Positions 5,938 to 8,987 of a stretch of 8,987 bases of DNA are shown piece after piece. Within the stretch, counting starts at the first letter, position 1. The number at the start of each line of letters is the position of its first letter. The DNA is taken from contig JAZSEP010000079.1 in the NCBI GenBank assembly GCA_045531755.1, positions 1-8,987 on the forward strand, in the 5' to 3' direction. The notes under the pieces are model-generated. The model did no database searches. It was not told where the DNA came from and saw nothing but the letters and a program-made list of their open reading frames with translations. Source of the DNA: UBA11540 sp045531755 (GTDB lineage: Bacteria > Bacillota > Clostridia > Oscillospirales > Ruminococcaceae). Position numbers and translations under genes: made by a program.

Positions 5938-6311
5938 TACTACTGACTGTTGACGAAATGGTAGCTTTGCACTCAAAATTAATTTCAAAAACGGGCGGTA
6001 GCGACGGGCTTAGGGACAGAGGTCTTTTAGAATCTGCCGTTTATAGTGCTTATGGCAGTTTTGGTGACGAAGAGGTCTACCCTACCATAGAAGAAAAATC
6101 CGCTCGTCTTGCGTTCTCGTTGATTAGCAACCATTCTTTTGTTGACGGAAACAAGAGAATTGGCGTTCTGGTAATGCTCGTCACACTAAAACTTAATAAC
6201 GTAACGTTGCAGTACACGCAAGAAGAACTTGTTCGACTTGGTTTATCCGTTGCCGACGGCAGTGCGGGCTATGACGAAATTTTGAAATGGATAAAAGAGC
6301 ATAAAGTATGA
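5934..6311 (+). CDS. doc: Doc-type (death-on-curing) toxin, Fic/Doc fold
   Basis: A 125-residue toxin matching the usual Doc length. The active-site motif HSFVDGNKR (67-75) has Lys where AMP-transferring Fic proteins have Gly; this is the Doc form. P1 Doc phosphorylates elongation factor Tu and stops translation. The preceding GGSDGLRDRGLLESAV (21-36) and YPTIEEKSARLAFSLISN (49-66) are strongly typical of the family. The start overlaps the antitoxin stop by 4 bases, with GGAG at 5922-5925. The stop overlaps the next gene's ATG by 4 bases. No truncation or loss of the catalytic His, Asp, Lys or Arg is seen, so the toxin should be active. Confidence 0.95.
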   Translation: MILLTVDEMVALHSKLISKTGGSDGLRDRGLLESAVYSAYGSFGDEEVYPTIEEKSARLAFSLISNHSFVDGNKRIGVLVMLVTLKLNNVTLQYTQEELVRLGLSVADGSAGYDEILKWIKEHKV

Positions 6312-7231
6312 AGCTGAAATATATTCTTCCCGATTATTACAAGGATTTTGAGTGTATCAAAAGCGAGTGCAGACACAACTGCTGTATCGGTTGGGAGATT
6401 GACGTTGACCCTGTTACCCTGAAGAAATACAAAAGCGTGGGCGGAGAGTTTGGAAAACGGCTTTCTGAAAACATCTCGACAGACGGCGAAGCGCATTTCG
6501 TGCTGTCTGAAAACGAGCGGTGTCCGTTTTTAAACTGCGACAATCTCTGTGATATTATCATAAATCTCGGCGAGGGCTATCTCTGCGAGATCTGTGACGC
6601 GCATCCGCGTTTTAAAAACGAGCTTCCCGACAGGGTTGAGATGGGTCTCGGGCTTTGCTGTGAGGCGGCGGGCAGGCTGATTCTCTCCAAAAAAGAACCG
6701 ACAAAACTCTTGCCCAAAATCGACACCGACGATGAGATAATTCTCGTGCGCGATGAGATAATCTCGGTTTTACAGGACAGGAAAATCCCTCTTGGGCAAC
6801 GTATTGACGAGGTTTTTTCGTTACTTGGCGCGAAGAACGACGAGCGTTCAACTACCGAATGGGCTGACCTTTTGCTCGGTCTTGAAAGGCTTGACGAGGA
6901 TTGGACCGGGCTTCTTTTAAAACTCAAAGACTTTGACGGCGACACCGCCAAGTTTGACCGCTTTATGTGTGAGCGACAGGGTGAGTATGAACAGCTTGTC
7001 GTATATCTCATCTACCGACATTTTGCAAACGCTCCCGATTTTGATTTGGCGGTTGCAAGGGCGAGGTTTGCGGTTTTGGGATACGAAATTCTGCATAGCT
7101 TGGGCGCGATAGTCTTTAGCGAAAAGGGCGATTTCACCCTTGAGGACCAAATCGAGCTTGCAAGGCTGTTCTCCTCGGAAATCGAATACTCCGACGAAAA
7201 TCTATACACAATATTAGACGAGCTTGATTGA
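6308..7231 (+). CDS. fliB: FliB-like cysteine-rich protein (flagellin lysine N-methylase family)
   Basis: A 307-residue protein of the family annotated as flagellin lysine-N-methylase. The first 118 residues carry eleven cysteines in the family's pattern: CIKSECRHNCCIGWE (16-30), CPFLNCDNLC (72-81), CEICDAHPRF (93-102) and GLGLCC (113-118). These likely bind an Fe-S cluster; Salmonella FliB is reported to use one for methyl transfer. The C-terminal ~180 residues are acidic, helical and poorly characterised. The protein is somewhat shorter than the clostridial members I know (about 350-400 aa). The ATG overlaps the doc stop by 4 bases with only a weak ribosome binding site, so translation is probably coupled to the toxin. 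No flagellar gene is in the window, so the true substrate is unclear and the symbol reflects family only. Confidence 0.85.
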   Translation: MKLKYILPDYYKDFECIKSECRHNCCIGWEIDVDPVTLKKYKSVGGEFGKRLSENISTDGEAHFVLSENERCPFLNCDNLCDIIINLGEGYLCEICDAHPRFKNELPDRVEMGLGLCCEAAGRLILSKKEPTKLLPKIDTDDEIILVRDEIISVLQDRKIPLGQRIDEVFSLLGAKNDERSTTEWADLLLGLERLDEDWTGLLLKLKDFDGDTAKFDRFMCERQGEYEQLVVYLIYRHFANAPDFDLAVARARFAVLGYEILHSLGAIVFSEKGDFTLEDQIELARLFSSEIEYSDENLYTILDELD

Positions 7232-7248
7232 CAAGCTCGTCTTTTTGT
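7216..7248 (+). terminator. Intrinsic terminator of the phd-doc-fliB-like operon
   Basis: An 11-bp perfect stem (AGACGAGCTTG with CAAGCTCGTCT, loop ATTGA) is followed by TTTTGT. It begins within the last codons of the FliB-like gene, and its loop holds the TGA stop. It overlaps the next promoter. Confidence 0.9.
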
Positions 7249-7256
7249 GCTACAAT
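7228..7256 (+). promoter_or_regulatory. Promoter of mntP
   Basis: TTGACA (7228-7233), 17 bases, TACAAT (7251-7256). The -35 box contains the TGA stop of the preceding gene, and the spacer contains the right arm of the preceding terminator. TACAA (7251-7255) and TTGTA (7265-7269) form an inverted repeat around the expected start site that could be an operator. Confidence 0.8.
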
Positions 7257-7277
7257 TATCTTCGTTGTAACAGGTTG

Positions 7278-7305
7278 CAAGCGCGGTTTTGCGCTTGGAT
7301 TTTTT
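7278..7305 (+). terminator. Terminator-like hairpin in the mntP leader
   Basis: A 7-bp perfect stem (CAAGCGC with GCGCTTG, loop GGTTTT) is followed after GA by TTTTTT. It lies about 15 bases after the predicted transcription start and 20 bases before the mntP start codon, as expected for an attenuator. I could not find a convincing antiterminator or a known riboswitch aptamer in this ~62-base leader. Confidence 0.6.
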
Positions 7306-7324
7306 CATTTTTGGGGGTTTCGAC

Positions 7325-7906
7325 TTGAATCTTTCGTTTACCTTCTTTTTCAACAGCATTCTTTTAGGTGTCGGGCTTGCGATGGACGCCTTTTCGGTTT
7401 CGCTTGCCAACGGTTTAAACGAGCCGTGTATGAAAAAGCGCAAGATGTTCTCGGTTGCGGGAATTTTTGCCTTTTTCCAGACCTTGATGCCACTTTTGGG
7501 TTGGGTCTGCGTACATACCGTTCTTGAGCACTTCAAGGTTTTTGAGAAATTTATCCCGTGGATTGCGCTCATTCTCCTTTCCTTCATCGGCGGAAAGATG
7601 CTATACGAGGGCATAAAGGGTGACTGTGATTGCGAGAAAAACGGTGTGGGACTTGTTGCTCTTCTCGTGCAGGGCGTTGCAACCTCTATCGACGCGCTTT
7701 CCGTTGGCTTCACCATTGCCGAGCTCGGTTTTCTGTCCGCTCTGCTTGAGGCGGTCATCATCGGCGTGCTGACGTTTTTCATCTGCTTCGGCGGAATTTA
7801 CATCGGCAAAAAGGCAGGCACCTCCCTTTCGGGCAAGGCAGGAATATTCGGCGGCGCGATACTCATTTTCATCGGTATAGAAATCTTCGTCGGCGGCGTT
7901 TTTTGA
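7325..7906 (+). CDS. mntP: MntP-family manganese efflux pump
   Basis: A 193-residue integral membrane protein that would export Mn2+ from the cytoplasm. About six membrane helices are visible in two homologous halves. Each half carries the family's conserved acidic motif: GLAMDAFSVSLANG (Asp21) and GVATSIDALSVGF (Asp123), which correspond to the essential Asp pair of E. coli MntP. A short CDC pair lies in the central loop (101-103). No ATG fits; the frame opens with TTG at 7289 or 7325. I chose TTG 7325 because GGGGG (7313-7317) is well spaced before it and the resulting N-terminus matches the family. The earlier TTG lies in the loop of the leader hairpin. The stop abuts the -35 box of the pflB promoter. 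Confidence 0.9.
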   Translation: MNLSFTFFFNSILLGVGLAMDAFSVSLANGLNEPCMKKRKMFSVAGIFAFFQTLMPLLGWVCVHTVLEHFKVFEKFIPWIALILLSFIGGKMLYEGIKGDCDCEKNGVGLVALLVQGVATSIDALSVGFTIAELGFLSALLEAVIIGVLTFFICFGGIYIGKKAGTSLSGKAGIFGGAILIFIGIEIFVGGVF

Positions 7907-7935
7907 TTGACAAAACCCGACGAATATAGTATAAT
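7907..7935 (+). promoter_or_regulatory. Perfect consensus promoter of the pflB riboswitch transcript
   Basis: TTGACA (7907-7912), exactly 17 bases, TATAAT (7930-7935). It begins at the base after the mntP stop. This predicts a start near 7942, at the 5' edge of the riboswitch. Confidence 0.93.
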
Positions 7936-7942
7936 AAATATG

Positions 7943-8014
7943 CTTTTACATGACTGACGGAAAACGCAGAATACTGCGGTGGAGTGTAAAGGTATATAAG
8001 CCGACCGTCTGGGC
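7943..8014 (+). ncRNA. ZTP/ZMP riboswitch (pfl motif)
   Basis: This aptamer class senses the purine intermediates ZMP/ZTP, which accumulate when 10-formyl-tetrahydrofolate is short, and turns on the downstream gene. Seen: P1 CTTTTACA (7943-7950) with TGTAAAGG (7985-7992), the conserved TGACTGACG loop, hairpin CGCAG/CTGCG (7965-7969 and 7974-7978), GGTGGAG, and the 3' hallmark CCGACCGTCTGGGC (8001-8014). GACGG (7956-7960) pairs perfectly with CCGTC (8005-8009) as the pseudoknot. Compared with the consensus as I recall it (GGCG with CGCC), one G-C pair is now A-T on both sides, a compensatory change. The gene downstream is pflB, the namesake association of the motif. Confidence 0.93.
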
Positions 8015-8051
8015 AATTCAGTTTGTAAAAGCTGAGTTGCTCTTTTTGTTT
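8011..8051 (+). terminator. Riboswitch expression-platform terminator
   Basis: The stem 8011-8022 with 8031-8042 (a few G-T wobbles) is followed by TTTTTGTTTT. Its left arm starts with the aptamer's own GGGC (8011-8014), so aptamer folding and terminator formation exclude each other. Ligand binding should allow readthrough into pflB. Confidence 0.9.
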
Positions 8052-8077
8052 TGAGCAGCTCTAAAAGGAGTGTTTTT

Positions 8078-8987
8078 ATGAATCACGAGAATTGGAATGG
8101 ATTTAAAAACGGCGTTTGGCAGGACGAAATCAACGTTCGCGATTTTATCCAGACAAACTATAAGGAATATCACGGCGACGAGAGCTTTCTTGCCGCCGCT
8201 ACCGAGCGCACGAAAAAGCTTATGGACAAGGTACAGGCGCTCTTCAAAAAGGAGCGCGAGCGCGGAGGTGTGCTTGACATCGACACCGAAACGGTATCCA
8301 CCCTCACCGCGTATGCGCCCGGATACATAGACCGCGACAGCGAAATCATTGTCGGCACACAGACCGACGCCCCGTTAAAGCGCGGTGTCAACCCATTTGG
8401 CGGAATGCGAATGGCGCGTCAGGCGTGCGCGGCATACGGCTATAAGCTCGGCGACAAAATCGAGCAGGAATTCCGCTTCAGAACCACCCACAACGACGGC
8501 GTTTTCAGAGCGTACACCGACGAGATGCGCGCGGCGAGAAAATGCCACGTTATCACAGGTCTTCCCGACGCCTACGGACGCGGAAGAATTATCGGCGACT
8601 ACCGCAGAGTTGCGCTCTACGGCGTTGACCGTCTTATCGAAGAAAAGCAGAAGGACAAGAAAGCTGTCACCGACGGCACCTTGAAGACCGAGACCATCCG
8701 TCTTGACGAGGAGCTGTTCCAGCAGATTGCCTTTCTCGGTTATATGAAGGAGATGGCAAAATCCTACGGCTTTGACATTTCCGTCCCTGCAAAAGATGCG
8801 CGTGAAGCTATTCAATGGACCTATTTTGCATACCTTGCATCCATCAAGGAGCAAAACGGTGCGGCGATGAGCTTGGGACGTGTTGCGACCTTCTTTGACA
8901 TCTATATCGAGCGCGACCTTGAAAACGGAGTGCTCACCGAGGAGTCGGCGCAGGGGCTGATTGACGATTTCGTTATAAAGCTTCGCA
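8078..8987 (+). CDS. pflB: Pyruvate formate-lyase, N-terminal part
   Basis: The 3' end runs off the window; 303 residues are visible of about 740-760 expected. PflB is the cytosolic glycyl-radical enzyme that cleaves pyruvate with CoA to acetyl-CoA and formate. The visible part aligns closely with my memory of E. coli PflB: GDWQNEVNVRDFIQ-like start, DESFLAAATERT, APGYIDRDSEIIVGTQTDAP, NPFGGMRMA, TGLPDAYGRGRIIGDYRRVA, EAIQWTYFAYLA, KEQNGAAMSLGR and FDIYIERDLENG. The catalytic Cys pair and the radical Gly lie beyond the window, so activity cannot be checked. AAAGGAG at 8064-8070 precedes the ATG by 7 bases. It is controlled by the consensus promoter and ZTP riboswitch upstream. The activase gene pflA may follow outside the window. 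Confidence 0.97.
   Translation, partial: MNHENWNGFKNGVWQDEINVRDFIQTNYKEYHGDESFLAAATERTKKLMDKVQALFKKERERGGVLDIDTETVSTLTAYAPGYIDRDSEIIVGTQTDAPLKRGVNPFGGMRMARQACAAYGYKLGDKIEQEFRFRTTHNDGVFRAYTDEMRAARKCHVITGLPDAYGRGRIIGDYRRVALYGVDRLIEEKQKDKKAVTDGTLKTETIRLDEELFQQIAFLGYMKEMAKSYGFDISVPAKDAREAIQWTYFAYLASIKEQNGAAMSLGRVATFFDIYIERDLENGVLTEESAQGLIDDFVIKLR

Noticed and set aside
7289..7324. TTG at 7289 as the mntP start
   Set aside because: It lies in the loop of the leader hairpin with no ribosome binding site; the extra 12 residues do not look like the family N-terminus.
7257..7324. yybP-ykoY manganese riboswitch before mntP
   Set aside because: The leader is too short and lacks the conserved two-helix receptor loops.
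7012..7782. Long (256 aa) minus-strand frame across fliB-like and mntP
   Set aside because: It is antisense to two well-supported genes, Ser/Lys-rich with no recognisable domain, and crosses a terminator.
8375..8854. 159-aa minus-strand frame antisense to pflB
   Set aside because: The + strand encodes unmistakable PflB; this is a codon-usage shadow.

Overview
The window looks like chromosome of an obligately anaerobic, endospore-forming Firmicute, probably a clostridium of the Ruminococcaceae/Oscillospirales type. It carries parts of two oxygen-sensitive glycyl-radical enzymes (class III ribonucleotide reductase at the left edge, pyruvate formate-lyase at the right edge), two forespore spoVA genes, and strong AGGAG/GAGGTGA ribosome binding sites. 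The organism assignment is inferred from gene content only. No tRNA, rRNA, CRISPR array, insertion sequence or integrase was seen, and no gene-free stretch exceeds about 170 bases.

Left part (1-3653, + strand): the 3' part of nrdD, which ends in a fused glutaredoxin-like domain (CPNC), then an intrinsic terminator, a trxB-like thioredoxin reductase with a replaced NADPH 2'-phosphate motif, and a citrate synthase that ends in a perfect 18-bp terminator stem. NrdD plus the reductase look like a self-contained disulfide-based electron supply for dNTP synthesis.

Middle part (3654-5318, - strand): spoVAD and spoVAE (forespore dipicolinate uptake) without spoVAC directly upstream, preceded by a 66-aa XRE/Cro-type regulator with its own terminator. 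Facing away from that regulator is a 59-aa unrecognised small protein. A 36-bp near-perfect palindrome with TATAAT boxes at both ends lies between the two.

Accessory operon (5639-7248, + strand): a textbook TTGATT-N17-TATACT promoter drives a Phd/YefM-type antitoxin, a Doc-type Fic-fold toxin and a cysteine-rich FliB-like protein. All three are joined by 4-base ATGA stop/start overlaps and end in a terminator.

Right part (7228-8987, + strand): a TTGACA-N17-TACAAT promoter, laid over the preceding terminator, drives a short leader with a second terminator-like hairpin and then mntP (Mn efflux, TTG start). Directly after mntP a perfect consensus promoter drives a ZTP (pfl motif) riboswitch with an overlapping terminator, followed by pflB. 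This matches known ZTP biology: ZTP builds up when 10-formyl-tetrahydrofolate is short, and PflB supplies the formate that feeds one-carbon metabolism.
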